This document shows positions 22,640 to 33,199 of a stretch of DNA of 64,000 bases, piece after piece. Location of the stretch: the NCBI GenBank assembly GCA_009760855.2, contig WPIO01000008.1:1740501-1804500 (forward strand). Direction: 5' to 3'. The number at the start of each line of letters is the position of its first letter. Within the stretch, counting starts at the first letter, position 1. The stretch is from Cristatella mucedo (Eukaryota > Bryozoa > Phylactolaemata > Cristatellidae). The position numbers and the translations under genes were made by a program. Under the pieces are notes generated by a model. It made no database searches, had not been told where the DNA came from, and saw only the letters and a list, made by a program, of their open reading frames with translations.

Positions 22640-22850
22640 GCTTCAACCAAGATTATGCCGAAGTCGTTGGCTCTAGTGCCTTGGCAATTGTGGAGCGCCT
22701 GAATAGAGATTGAGTCGCCTTATATTGCTTTACAAATGACTTATTCTTTCATCAAATTTAAAGTGCCTAGAAAAAGATTGAGTTCTGTGAGGTAATATAA
22801 CAAATATATTTGCATTATTATCATTATTTATTGTCATTATTATTATCGAC
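22640..22850 (+). mobile_element. SINE A / LINE family 1 tail fragments in tandem
   Basis: First is a SINE-A-like remnant (GCCTGAATAGAGATTGAGTC at about 22697-22716). Then comes a LINE-1 tail (GTGCCTAGAAAAAGATTGAGTTCTG) ending in ATTATCATTATTTATT. Both are short and decayed. Confidence 0.5.
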
Positions 22851-23376
22851 CCCTTAGAAGTGGAAGCCTATATTACCCTTTGCAATCACACCAGAAGCAG
22901 GGAGAGTGTGAACTGTGAGAAGATGTCTATACTATACAAAGCTGTGAAGTACTAGTACTTAAGTAGCTCCTTGGATAGCCTTTGTCCATTCGCATTAGTC
23001 TTGTGTAGTCTGCTAATGAGTTGGAATCTGAACCATTAATGTACTGTGCCAGTGATGCGCAGGAGAGATGAATGATGCTTCAGAAGGACTTTGTGATTAA
23101 ATGATCGTTATCAAATGCAGCCAAAAAATCAAGCAAAAGAAACAAAGGGATACTAAAGTATGCATTCCTAAGAAATTCGCTATGCAACTAAAGAAATTCT
23201 GACTCTGGAGTTACTAGCTGTAGAAACAGACTGAAAGATACTACCTAGGTTTGAAGTTTTAATGTAAGAGTTCAGCTGGTCAGCAAGAATTAGTTCTGTG
23301 TCTTTTTTAGGTACGGGAAAATAAAAACTGCGCGAATGCTGCTTAGTTCTGATGGTCTAGTTTGCTTTTTTATTTA
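22851..23376. other. No clear gene; possible decayed LINE RT
   Basis: A short segment near 23035-23160 on the minus strand resembles the RT motif-A region of family 1 (TGATTAAATGATCG, AAATCAAGCAA). Otherwise nothing is recognised. Confidence 0.35.
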
Positions 23377-24355
23377 ATAATAATAATATAATATTAATGT
23401 ACTTGATAAAGCGCCCTCAGAGAACTTAATCTCTTTCTAGGCGCTTTAAATTTGCTGCAAAGGGAAATGCAATTTAATGGTAAGTAAAATCATGCTTGAA
23501 AAACAAACCAAATGAATAACATAGTTAGGGGTGACATGCAAGGGTCAGCATGCAAATGTGGTTAGTGGCAGCATGCACAGTGTCAGCACGCATAAGCGCG
23601 TGAAGGACAAATCACAGGGACCCACTAAATGCTGTCCTAAATAGGTGTGTTTTAAGTTCCTTTTAAATGTGGTCAGGTCAGGGGATGTTCTGACGCAGGT
23701 CGTAAGGGAGTTCCAGGCTTTGGGAGCATACGAGCTAAATGCACGGTCTCCAAAGGATTTGAGGTTTGTACGAGGTATTTGTAGACTGCTGCATTCCCAA
23801 AAGCGGGTGGTACGATGCTTGGCCTGATGGGGGAGTATGTCGGAGAGATAGGGTGGAGCCATAGAATGAAGGGACCTAAAAGTAAGCGACAAAACCTTGA
23901 AGTCAATCCGTTGCTTGACTGATAGCCAGTGCAGGTCGGCGAGAAGTTGAGTAATGTGGCAACTGCGATGCTCACGACAGACAAGCCTAGCGGCAGAGTT
24001 TTGCACCAGCTGCAATCGCCTGATCGCACATGCTGGTAGGCCAGTAAGCAGTGAGCTGCAGAAGTCAAGACGAGATGTCACGAATGCATGGGCCAACTTA
24101 GACTTGGTATCCTTATCTAAACAAGCCCTAATTTTAGCAATGTTATGAAGCTGAAAATAGGCAGATTTGACTGTGGAGCTGATGTGGTCGTCTAACCAGA
24201 GGTTGCTTTGGAATATGAACCTAGATATCGAGCTGATTCGACAGGAGATATGCTGGCAGAGCCAATTTTGAGAGACAGCCTTTCCAGTTAGCGTTATTAC
24301 TGCAGCCTTTTTGAAAGATGCTGGAACATGACTCGAGTATAAGTGCATATTTAGT
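23377..24355 (-). mobile_element. LINE family 1 copy with internal RT deletion
   Basis: An ATT-rich tail and 3' stem lie at 23377-23445. The C-terminal part is an open frame of up to 344 aa (23545-24579 if read through the junction). It covers the post-RT HNIAKIRACLDKDTKSKL block, the CAIRRLQLVQNSAARLVC block and the TTFKRNLKHTYLG-like end. At about 24290 the frame jumps directly from the post-RT region to the pre-RT SSHVPASFKKAAV block, so the catalytic RT is deleted. The element is dead although the frame is long. Confidence 0.85.
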
Positions 24356-24356
24356 A

Positions 24357-25135
24357 CGTTAATAATAATTGTTATTATTATAAAACGTTTAACTAGCGCC
24401 CTCAAATAACTCTGCCGAAATTTTAAAGTACCTTGAAAGTGGCAAAGGAAGGACAATTGAATGGTTAGTGTTACCATGCTCAATAAATAATAAGAAAATA
24501 AAGTTAGAGTTGACATGCACAGGATCACCATGCAAGCGTGGTTGGTGGCAGCACGCACTGTACCGGCACTCTTAAGCACGTGAAGGTCAAATCACAGGGA
24601 CCCACAAAATGCTGTGATAAATAGACGCTTTTTTATTTTTTAATGTGTTTAGGTCAGGAGCTTCCGTGACGAAAGTCGCAAGTGAGTTACAGGTTTTAGA
24701 AGCATACTGACTAAACTCACGATCTCCAAAGCTAATCATGACAGCAGCAGATCTATGCATCGTAGAATTAAGACAATGGGAACCGGGTCTAGAAGACTGG
24801 TACACTTTTTTCATTGGGAGATGAATTTCAGGATGAGGTCCCTCGTTGCCACCGTGAATGTAGACATTGAGGTGTTGCACGGAATTGCTGGACAAGAGTC
24901 CAGTGCAAAAGGGGTGCTGCAGGGCATGAAGCCTTCAATATTGTCTCTCTCGCTGACAAAGAAGCTAGAGAAAACATCACCTAGATCATCCCAAGGATCA
25001 CTAGGTAAGGAGCTAACCTTGGGGTGGTTAACGAAACGGTTTATCGCAGACATTAGCATTTTCGAATGGTGGATCTGTTTTTCTACAATGTGTGTGTAGA
25101 AGTTAGAGTTTGCCATTGCTGGGATCAATTAGTAT
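24357..25135 (-). mobile_element. LINE family 1 copy with large internal deletion
   Basis: The ATT tail and degraded 3' stem are at 24357-24425. A decayed C-terminus (FGDREFSQYASK, about 24700-24735) joins directly to the endonuclease-RT linker, a 105-aa frame at 24811-25128 with a WDDLGDVFSSFF block. The RT is missing. Confidence 0.8.
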
Positions 25136-25165
25136 GACCTACAGTAGTGCCCGTATGCCTGCCGA

Positions 25166-26579
25166 TGTATTAATAATAATAATAATAATAATTCACTTGA
25201 AAAAGTGCCCTCAGTGAACTCAATCTCTCTAGGCGCTTTACATTTGCTGAAAAGGAAAATGCAATTTAATGGTAAGTAAAATCATGCTTGAAAAACAAAC
25301 GAGATGAATAATATGGTTAGGGGTGACATGCACAGGGTCAGCATGCAAATGTGGTTAGTGGCAGCATGCACAGTGTCAGCACGCATAAGCACGTGAAGGA
25401 CGAATCACAGGGACCCACTAAATGCTGTCCTAAATAGGTGTGTTTTTAGGTTCCTTTTAAATATGGTCAGGTCAGGGGATGTTCTGACGCAGGTCGGGAG
25501 GGAGTTCCAGGCTTTGGGAGCATACGAGCTAAATGCACGATCTCCAAAGGATTTAAGGTTTGTATGAGGTATTTCTAGACTGTTGGATTCCGAGAAGCGG
25601 GTGGTACGATGTTTGGCCTGATGGGGGAGTATGTCGGAGAGATAGGGTGGAGCCATAGAATGAAGGGACCTAAAAGTAAGCGACAAAACCTTGAAGTCAA
25701 TCCGTTGCTTGACTGGTAGCCAGTGCAGGTCGGCGAGAAGTGGAGTAATGTGGCAACTGCGACGCTCACGACAGACAAGCCTAGCTACTGAGATTTGCAC
25801 AACCTGCAATCGCCTGATCGCACATGCTGGTAGGCCAGTAAGCAATGAGTTGCAGAAGTCAAGACGGGATGTCACGAATGCATGAACTAACTTGGACGTG
25901 GTATCTTTATCTAAACAAGCCCGAATTTTAGCAATGTTATGAAGCTGAAAATAGGCGGATTTGACTGTGGAGCTCATATGGTCGTCTAACGAGAGGTCGC
26001 TTTGGAATATGACACCTAGATTCCGAGCTGATTCGACTGGAGATATGCTAGCAGAGCCAATTTTGAGGGTCAGCCTTTCCAGTCTCTGGATCACACTGGG
26101 TTTGCCCATAACTAGTAAGTTAGTTTTATCATCGTTAAGTTTTAGAAAATTTGCTGCCATCCATGATCGGATGTCATCAATGCATGCAGCTAGTGTGTTG
26201 AGAGAATTTGAGGTGCTCGAATGCTGGGAGGGATCAAAGCAAAGGTACAACTGAGTGTCATCCGCATAGAAGTGAAAGCCTAGATTGTGCTTGGCAATCA
26301 CATCAGCAAGAGGCAGAGTATAAACTGTGAAAAGAACCGGACCTAGCACTGAGCCCTGAGGTACTCCATATTTCAGAGGTACTTCAGACGATCTGTGTCC
26401 ATTCACGTCAACACTCTGGAGTCTCCCACTGAGATAGGACCTGAACCACTGCAGAGCAGTGCCAGTGATGCCCAGGCGAGATGAGAGGCGCTCTAGAAGA
26501 ACTTTGTGATCGATGGTATCAAAAGCTGCCGAAAGATCAAGCAAAACAAGCAGAGACACTCTACCCATGTCTGCATTCC
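25166..26579 (-). mobile_element. LINE family 1, best-preserved copy (5' truncated)
   Basis: It has an (AAT)n tail at 25171-25193 (minus-strand ATT), the stem next to it and a 3' UTR of about 200 bp. One unbroken frame (25405-26568) encodes the RT and C-terminus. The 5' end is truncated inside the RT at 26579. There the sequence passes into an unrelated tandem-repeat unit with a six-base overlap (ATTCCT), a typical LINE truncation junction. Confidence 0.9.
25405..26568 (-). CDS. Reverse transcriptase, C-terminal part, LINE family 1 (CR1/L2-like)
   Basis: The 387-aa frame holds the RT palm and the post-RT domain of a non-LTR retrotransposon, which copies element RNA at a nicked target. It shows motif A LDLSAAFDTIDH (about residues 10-21), motif B PLKYGVPQGSVLGPVLF (65-81), the catalytic FYADDTQLYLCF (97-108) and a downstream KLNDDKTNLLVMG block (145-157). 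The C-terminus has GLPACAIRRLQVVQ and ends in LKTHLFRTAFSGSL. The endonuclease and the first RT motifs are missing, so the copy is not autonomous, although the catalytic residues present are intact. The start is arbitrary because the element is truncated. The jockey-group (CR1/L2-like) assignment is by style of the motifs. Confidence 0.85.
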   Translation of the reverse strand: MGRVSLLVLLDLSAAFDTIDHKVLLERLSSRLGITGTALQWFRSYLSGRLQSVDVNGHRSSEVPLKYGVPQGSVLGPVLFTVYTLPLADVIAKHNLGFHFYADDTQLYLCFDPSQHSSTSNSLNTLAACIDDIRSWMAANFLKLNDDKTNLLVMGKPSVIQRLERLTLKIGSASISPVESARNLGVIFQSDLSLDDHMSSTVKSAYFQLHNIAKIRACLDKDTTSKLVHAFVTSRLDFCNSLLTGLPACAIRRLQVVQISVARLVCRERRSCHITPLLADLHWLPVKQRIDFKVLSLTFRSLHSMAPPYLSDILPHQAKHRTTRFSESNSLEIPHTNLKSFGDRAFSSYAPKAWNSLPTCVRTSPDLTIFKRNLKTHLFRTAFSGSL

Positions 26580-26663
26580 TGTCGCACTGGTGGAAACCGA
26601 GTTCTAGTTCTCCGGGTAGGGTTTAGGCTCCGGTTCGCGCTTCAGTGTGGAGAAGTGTATTGT
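26576..26663 (-). repeat. Inverted copy of the 27465-27860 tandem unit
   Basis: About 88 bases are the exact reverse complement of about 27601-27689 (from CACTTCTCCACACTGAAGCG to GCGACAGGAAT). It sits immediately at the truncated end of the LINE. It may be the remaining piece of a second copy of the LTR-like element. Confidence 0.85.
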
Positions 26664-26817
26664 CAGTCCTTACCTATTGTAGGCTTTCTTAAGCTTGGGC
26701 TTAGTAGACCTGGCTAGTTTAATGCCTGCTGTATACCATAAGACGTCTTGGGAAGGACTCACATTGGGAGCTTAGTGAGTGGTTCAAACTTTGTTAAGGA
26801 TGTCAGCTGTTATCGGG

Positions 26818-26935
<118 letters not shown>

Positions 26936-26957
26936 ATATGTGTGTATGTGTGCGTGC

Positions 26958-27115
26958 TTTAACTGATTTAACAGCCACGTTTTTATAGTGGAAGCAGAGC
27001 CATAGCAGCTATTCCCACACTTGCCTTTGGATAAAAGGATCGACGTGTGCAGGCTTCGAACGAACGATCAAAGCTGTGAACAGCAAGCACCTTACTCTTC
27101 TGGGTGTTTTAGCTT
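26958..27115 (-). mobile_element. SINE family B copy
   Basis: On the minus strand it ends with GGCTGTTAAATCAG (26961-26976). It begins with a head carrying CCAGAAGAGTAAGGTGCTTG and a B-box-like TTCGTTCGAAGCC. The body is diverged from the 14525 copy. Confidence 0.65.
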
Positions 27116-27171
27116 TCTACTAATGACGACATGTCAGGAGGAGGGTTGAGAAGCAGGAGTGAAGAAGATAT

Positions 27172-28568
27172 TGTAACGCCGAAGGCTCGGCTGGGTAGGC
27201 TTGACCTGCCGCTTACCTAGTGGTTTAACCTAGCGCCTACTGCCGCTCGGTGCGCGCCTACGCGCAATAAGCAGGCCGCCACGAAACGAGCGTTTCTGGC
27301 GCTGACCCGCTTACCGTTACTAAAGGGGGTTGTGAGTCCGCGGCGTGAATTGGAAAGCGAGACACATAAATTGGGGATTTTACTGAGCTTTATTCGCAAG
27401 CGCACAAAGTCGCAGCGCGTCTAGTTCAGCTTTATCTCCACACTCCTCGCACGTTCTCAACTGCACTAACACTCTTGCGGAGGGGATACTCCTCCACACT
27501 GAGCGCGACCCGGACCCTAAACCCTAACCGGAGAACTAGGAATCCGTTCCCACCTGTGCCGAGGGTATACCCCAAACACGCCAACTTAAACACTCTTGCG
27601 GAGGGAACACTTCTCCACACTGAAGCGCGAACCGGAGCCTAAACCCTACCCGGAGAACTAGAACTCGGTTTCCACCAGTGCGACAGGAATACTCAACACA
27701 CGCCACCTCAAGCACTCTTGCGGAGGGAATACTTCTCCACACTGGGGCTGCTTGCGTGTATAATGGGAAACGACCCAAATAGACGGAGCCCGACCAGAGT
27801 CTAAACCCTGACCGGAGAACTACAACTCGGTTTCCACCAGTGCGGCAGGAATACTCCACACACGCCAACTACGCCTAGCTCGCACCGGCAAATCCCTATG
27901 CCGAGACCGCGTGCTAGCGTGCACACACAACACACAAAAGAATCACAAAATGCCAGCTCGGGCACGATACGACCGTATTCGTTGGGGTCCACCGAATCCT
28001 CCCAGCGCTGTCTCGTCCTGTTCCGTCAATCACCGGCTGACATCCTGACGCTGACGCCGGCCCTTCTCCCTCGCCTTCAGAGAAACGAGTGCCCGACGGC
28101 GTCGAAGCGCAGAGCCGGACCAAAGACACGAAGATACTTAAGACCCAGGGCGAGCATCGCTTGACTCTTAAATACTAAGCTAAGACAATGGGGCAAAAGC
28201 TTAGTGGTATTGGGCCCGACACCAGGGCCCATTACGGTAAGGAATTAATACCGGCACTAGGCCACTGGAATGTCTCCTCTGTCCAGCTTGAATGGCGAAT
28301 GGGTTCCAGACGATTCTTTTTGGACAGAGTGATGGCTAAGGTTGACAGGCCAGCCAACATCAATCCGCTCCCGCGGGTATCGGACCAATTCTAAAGGCCG
28401 ACTCGCCACCGCTGGTCAGAGAGCTTCCTGGCTCGCTCTTAAGCGCTTCCTCTCTAACCGCACTGACGCTCCTCTCTGGCTCACTGCTCCAGGACAAAGG
28501 AGTTCTAGCCCGCCTCCGAACAGCTCTTGTTCGCGCTAAAATTTAGCCAAGGCCAGCAGGGCGCTACA
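27172..28568. mobile_element. LTR-like element (solo LTR or non-autonomous), with 4-bp target duplication
   Basis: The element starts TGTAACGCC and ends GGCGCTACA. The TG...CA ends extend to an 8-of-9 inverted match. Four-base direct flanks ATAT lie at 27168-27171 and 28569-28572. It is 1397 bp long with no transposase or polyprotein frame. It holds a three-unit tandem repeat of about 121 bp. A 98-bp deleted relative with its own target duplication is at 33825. I favour a solo LTR from a Gypsy-like element; a DNA-type miniature element with 4-bp duplications is the alternative. Confidence 0.7.
27465..27865. repeat. Three-unit tandem repeat, about 121 bp period
   Basis: CACTCTTGCGGAGGG recurs at 27470, 27591 and 27713. 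Each unit continues with CTCCACACTG, CTAAACCCT and CCGGAGAACTA. The third unit carries an extra insert of about 40-50 bp. The first unit contains ACCCTAAACCCTAACC, a telomere-like string that is probably coincidental. Confidence 0.85.
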
Positions 28569-29039
28569 ATATTCTTACCCGGACAGGACTTGCACATGAT
28601 GTAAGGTGTACGAACCATGCAGTTCGGCAAAGCCTCAGCTGGCAGTTCGGCAAAGCCTCAGCCCATTTTACAAGAGCTCGAAAGCTGACCCCGGGGGTTA
28701 ACGTTCGGGGAATTGAAACGTAACTCGTGCACAGCTTAGACGAAATGGAACCTAATGCTGGGTACTGCTCGCGTGAATCACACCTGGGCGCTAAAAAGTC
28801 TGCAGAGACTCAAGTGAGAAGATCGTCCTTACCGTTACTGAGGTGCCAAGTTATCCACTTCAATATTTAGCGTTGCAACTGTTGGCTACAGCCAAACCAT
28901 GGAACTGACCTAATATAAAGGCAGGTTGTGATATGCAGTACTCTTTCCAAATCTCAAATCATCGCAATCGCAAAGCTCTGCTCCATCCAGAAAGTCAATT
29001 TGAGCGATGCCTTAAACAGCCTTTGAAGATCGCGCTTTT
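28569..29039. other. No gene; short tandem duplication
   Basis: GCAGTTCGGCAAAGCCTCAGC occurs twice, at 28619-28639 and 28642-28662. The rest, to 29039, is unrecognised. Confidence 0.5.
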
Positions 29040-29372
29040 ATTTAGTATGCTCCCTCATCCTGGAACTGACTCCTACCTCAACTCACGACATTCTGTGATG
29101 TGACAATTTTTAAAACGAAGCTGAAAATGTCCCTGCTCGCTAAAGCATTTACTGGGTCACCGTCATCTATCATTTGTGAGCTCAAACTCGTTGGACTGTG
29201 AATGTTATTTTGTGAACGTTGTTGCATTTTAAAGCTAACTTTATTACGCCTGTTGACTCAATACATGCTACCACTAACCATGTGATCATGCTACCTTTAC
29301 AGCATATATAAAGTGATTATTAGCATTTCTGAAGATGCTACATAATTGTATTGTTAGTATTGTAATTTTTAT
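29040..29372 (+). mobile_element. LINE remnant, C-terminal end and 3' UTR
   Basis: A decayed C-terminus (HPGTDSYLNS, then CDVTIFKTKLKMSLLAKAF and TGSPSS) matches the family-1 ending TTFKRNLKTHLFRTAFSGS. A 3' UTR with CATGCTACCACTAACCATG follows, also a family-1 feature. It is older and more diverged than the other copies. Confidence 0.65.
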
Positions 29373-30651
29373 TATCTGGCTCACCTTAAAGTCGAACGCA
29401 AAACGACTTAGCCGGGATGATACATAGTCACCGCGTATCCGTAGCCTCGTCATCTATACAAGCCTGAAGTCATGCATTTATCTAGATGAGATGGATGTAT
29501 GAAGCTGTACAAAAGCTCTCTCTCTTCATCTTTTCGCTAAGGTCTAGTGATGAGCAAAGGAAAGAGAGCAATGTCTCTGCATCTCTGGCAGAGGCAATAC
29601 GAATGTGTGGGCAAACTTGCAGCAAAGAGTTAGAGACGTAAGAGGACGATGAGCTGCCAGTCAGATTTTTCTATTGATGTTCCGTGAAACTATTGCCCCG
29701 ATGAACGATTTCCGTTGCCCGTCATGCTATTTCTGGGCGCTCACGCCTATACTTTAAGCTGCATGTCGTAATGATTTTCCAACTGTTACAGTATCGGCAT
29801 GTTTTCAACTACACTTCAAGCTCGGTTGCTTCGTACTCGACATGTAAAATCAATGACTGCTAGCTGGAACGACGAGATCCAGCTATATTAGTGTTATATC
29901 AATCGTTCAGCGCTTATCTAAATAGTCAAATAGAATAATATCTTCTCGCACCACATTGGACACGACGGGGCACAAAGTGAAGCTTATGATCGGGCAGCCA
30001 GCAGCTCCCGATTGTGAGCTCAAGCTGCTCAGCCTGTCCATCTCAAGCTCCATATTTAGGTGCCATTTGCTTGACTCCAAAGCTTCGAGCAGCTTGCTCG
30101 GCGGAAAATTTTGTATGCCGAGTTCATGCCTCAGAAAAGAAGACATGGGACGTCGACTCGATGACAAATTACAAGCTGAAAGCTGAATTCCTGCACCAGA
30201 CGGCTGTTAGGCCAAGCATCACACTCGGCAGTGTTCGTCGTCGTCGTACGAGAAGATGCAGACCGGCTGATTAAAATCAACGAGCCTTTAAAACGAATCT
30301 AATCAAGACTAACAGTACATTCGCTTTAGGGCACATACATTTGTAACCGAGTCCAAGGGGCCGGCGGCTAACTCCCACTGTGGCTCGCTACTATCTATGT
30401 CCGTTCTGGGTCGTTACGCCGGGCCCTCCGGTAACAGTGGTTCACACGTGATCAATCGGGTACACAACACTTTATATAATACACACGCATGCGCTATACA
30501 AAGGAGGGTACTAAACAAGCCTTACAGGGGAAGGTCCTATACAAGGTAAACTAAAGGGTGACGCCGCAAGCGCGGACAAAAGTGTTAGTGCTCAGTCGGC
30601 TTCCACAGTCGCACCGTCGCAGGACTCCGTTTTACCAGTACACGCGTATGC
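29373..30651. other. No supported gene
   Basis: The minus frame at 29907-30167 (86 aa) has no recognised family. A GC-rich patch lies at 30350-30450. I cannot assign any element here, though the stretch may belong to the Gypsy remnant that follows. Confidence 0.35.
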
Positions 30652-30861
30652 CGTCCAAGACCCGGCTAGCTGAGTACTCTGTGGTAGACGGAGCGGACGT
30701 CCAACACCGTCGGGAGCTTCCGCCGAAAGAGAGCGAGCACGTTGTACCCAGTTCCCGTCCTCGGAACTCTGGGAGCTGACCCCAGGCTTTTCCCTTCCGG
30801 GGCAAGGCAACGCCCAGCCCGACATATCGAATGTCAGTGGGTCCGCCTACTCTAGGGTACA
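30652..30861 (-). repeat. 210-bp direct repeat, copy 1
   Basis: As far as I can read, it is identical over 210 bp to 32462-32671. On the minus strand it starts TGTACCCTAGAGTAGG and ends TCTTGGACG. It lies downstream of the Gypsy integrase remnant in the element's direction. Confidence 0.9.
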
Positions 30862-31360
30862 TATGTCACCATCCGGGGGGAAGATGCGTCCTCGCATCTA
30901 CAACCATCCACTCTGCGGACATGTCGTTTAACTACCACAGAGGCTCCAAATACACAGCGATTGCTCATGAGCATTACACCGAGTAATCACGATTACAAGT
31001 CTGTTAGTGCTACGAACTAATCTAAAATGTCCTCTCAAAGTTATCAGACGATGTCCTTTTCACGAGGCACAGCCGCTCCTGGCGAGTTTCTGGCGAGCTA
31101 GCGGTCACTGTCCTCTGTGGGCATCATCATCATGAGGTGGCCAGACGGTTGCTGTTGGTCGAAGTCCCAAATGTTCCACGATGCACGTTGACCGGATTCG
31201 AGGTCGACCTAAAATCACAGGAAACACATAGCACTAACGGTTGAACCTTTCGCATACCATGGAACATACGAACTTTACACAAATTCTGAAAAACGAGGAT
31301 TGGGCTTCCTCTGGCGCGCGCTTTGCCGTGAGCCAGCTGGGCCTGCATTAGCCTGATCGC
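30862..31360. other. Downstream part of Gypsy remnant or flank
   Basis: No protein similarity is visible. It follows the end of the integrase-containing frame and could include 3' element sequence, but no LTR boundary was found. Confidence 0.35.
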
Positions 31361-32520
31361 TTAGTGAGGCAGTATCTGGTCCAACTCCGAGCGTGAGTTC
31401 TTCGTCGAGTTGAGGTGTCGCCGTCGGTTCGACCGGCTCTTCTTCAGCGTGATCCGCAGTGGCTGATCATCAATAATTTCCCCTCCATCTGCCTCATCAG
31501 AAGTGCTTGGCGTGGGAAGCTCGTCCTCCAGGTCATCAGGTGGCAGTCTTGTTGCCCTGCGCCAAGCTGGTTTGCAGCGGTTGATATGTACTGTGCTAGG
31601 TGTGCCAGCAGTGTCGTGTTCGTCCACAACGCGAACGTTCGTGTCAGTACGGTCCACAATAAAGAGGGGACCTCGCCACAGGTGTTGCAACTTTGGTGAA
31701 AGACCCCTCCGGGGCCTGGGTGTATAAACATACACGTAGTCACGACCTTCAACGTGGATTCTGTGGCAGTACGGTCGTACTGCCGCTTTTGCTTGGCCTG
31801 AGCAGCCTGAATGTTCTGCCTCGCTACGTCCCATGCTTCGACAAGCTTATCATGCATGGCCTGCACATAGCCGTCCCCGGCTTCATACGGCTCGTCCACA
31901 GGCAAAACTAGGTCTATTGGTAAACGAGCCTCTCGCCCGTGGTTCATGAAAAATGGGCTGCAGCGAGTCGACTCGTGAAAGCAAGTTCGATAGGCAAACA
32001 GCACGTACGGTATGTACAAGTCCCAATCACGTTGGCAAACATGGCAAAAGCATCTCTACAAGCGTGCCATTCAAGCGCTCTACTAGCCCATCAGTCTGCG
32101 GGTGATACGGCGATGTGTGCAATTGGTCGATAGACATCATGCGACACACCCGCTCGAGCATTCGAGACATAAAGTTGGCCCCATGGTCAGAGAGGACCTG
32201 ATCGGGAACACCGTGCCGGCGGACAATCTCTTCCATGAAGACTTTGGCACAGGTCAGTGCTGTCTGGTCGGGAATCGCCCTAGCCTCGGGCCACTTGGTG
32301 AAGCAGTCGGTCATCACTAGTATGTACCGGTTCCCAGACGATGTTAGTGGCAGCTTCACTATGTCCATGGCAACTCGTTGCCAAGGTCGTTCCACAGGGA
32401 TGCTCTTCAGAGGCACTTTTGCCCATTGCCGAGGCCGCTTTTTGGAGTGGCATGCGATGCACGTCCAAGACCCGGCTAGCTGAGTACTCTGTGGTAGACG
32501 GAGCGGACGTCCAACACCGT
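31361..32520 (-). pseudogene. Gypsy-type retrotransposon integrase region, frameshifted
   Basis: On the minus strand a DDE integrase core is visible. The three catalytic acidic positions sit in VAMDIVKLPL (about 32350), VLSDHGANF (about 32180) and TDGLVERLNGTL (about 32085). The frame breaks near 32025, resumes with VLFAYRTCFHESTRCSPFF, breaks again near 31800, and ends with a C-terminal domain (LSPKLQHLWRGPLFIVDR, then TVHINRCKPAW). The last stop is at 31361. Reverse transcriptase, RNase H and the H2C2 finger are absent. At about 32460 it runs into a 210-bp repeat. It is a dead fragment of a Ty3/Gypsy pol gene. Confidence 0.9.
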
Positions 32521-32671
32521 CGGGAGCTTCCGCCGAAAGAGAGCGAGCACGTTGTACCCAGTTCCCGTCCTCGGAACTCTGGGAGCTGACCCCAGGCTTT
32601 TCCCTTCCGGGGCAAGGCAACGCCCAGCCCGACATATCGAATGTCAGTGGGTCCGCCTACTCTAGGGTACA
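32462..32671 (-). repeat. 210-bp direct repeat, copy 2
   Basis: Offset by 1810 bp from copy 1 and identical by eye. It adjoins the upstream end of the integrase remnant and is read through in the same frame as the integrase start. Confidence 0.9.
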
Positions 32672-32740
32672 CATTTACCAAGTGTAGCCTGGTTGTAGCA
32701 GCATGAAGTCTGTTGACACTTATGTGCGTCGAGACAATAT

Positions 32741-32800
32741 CATCAAGTAACTTGAATAGAGATTTAGTTCTCTTTCGCCACTATACAGATGAATTCTAAA
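32741..32800 (+). mobile_element. SINE A / LINE 1 shared 3' tail fragment
   Basis: TTGAATAGAGATTTAGTTCTC followed by CGCCACTATAC is the family tail only. Confidence 0.5.
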
Positions 32801-32844
32801 TGCATAACAGAAGAATTCAGCGAGCACACCGATAATGTAACATA

Positions 32845-32982
32845 AATTAATTCCTTCGTATAGGGCCATACGAGAACTAAATCTCTATTCACGGGCTTCA
32901 CACGTGCCACGGGGCTCGAGCCCACGACCTCGCCCAGAACTTGGTCGGAACGAGCGCCTAACTACTGGCCAAGCGAGTTGGA
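32845..32982 (-). mobile_element. SINE family A copy
   Basis: On the minus strand a head with CCAGTAGTTAGGCGCTCG is followed by the B-box region AGGTCGTGGGCTCGAGCCCC, then GAATAGAGATTTAGTTCTCG and the AT-rich tail. It is well preserved. Confidence 0.75.
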
Positions 32983-33199
32983 CGAGTGTCTTTAAGTAAA
33001 CAAAAACGCATGAATAGTCTCGGAAATGTTGAAACCGACAGCGAGACAAGTAGGTGTTGCGTTACAGAGGCTCCGGCGGCGGCTATTCAAGTGGGAGTCT
33101 CATGGAGACACAGCGAGCAAACGTGAACGGTTAATGAGACTCTCTCTTTACTACTCTCAACGTCTACATTTATGAGAGCTCGATCAAGCGCAGCAGACG
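32983..33199. other. No supported gene
   Basis: Short unassigned sequence up to the LINE copy. Confidence 0.35.
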
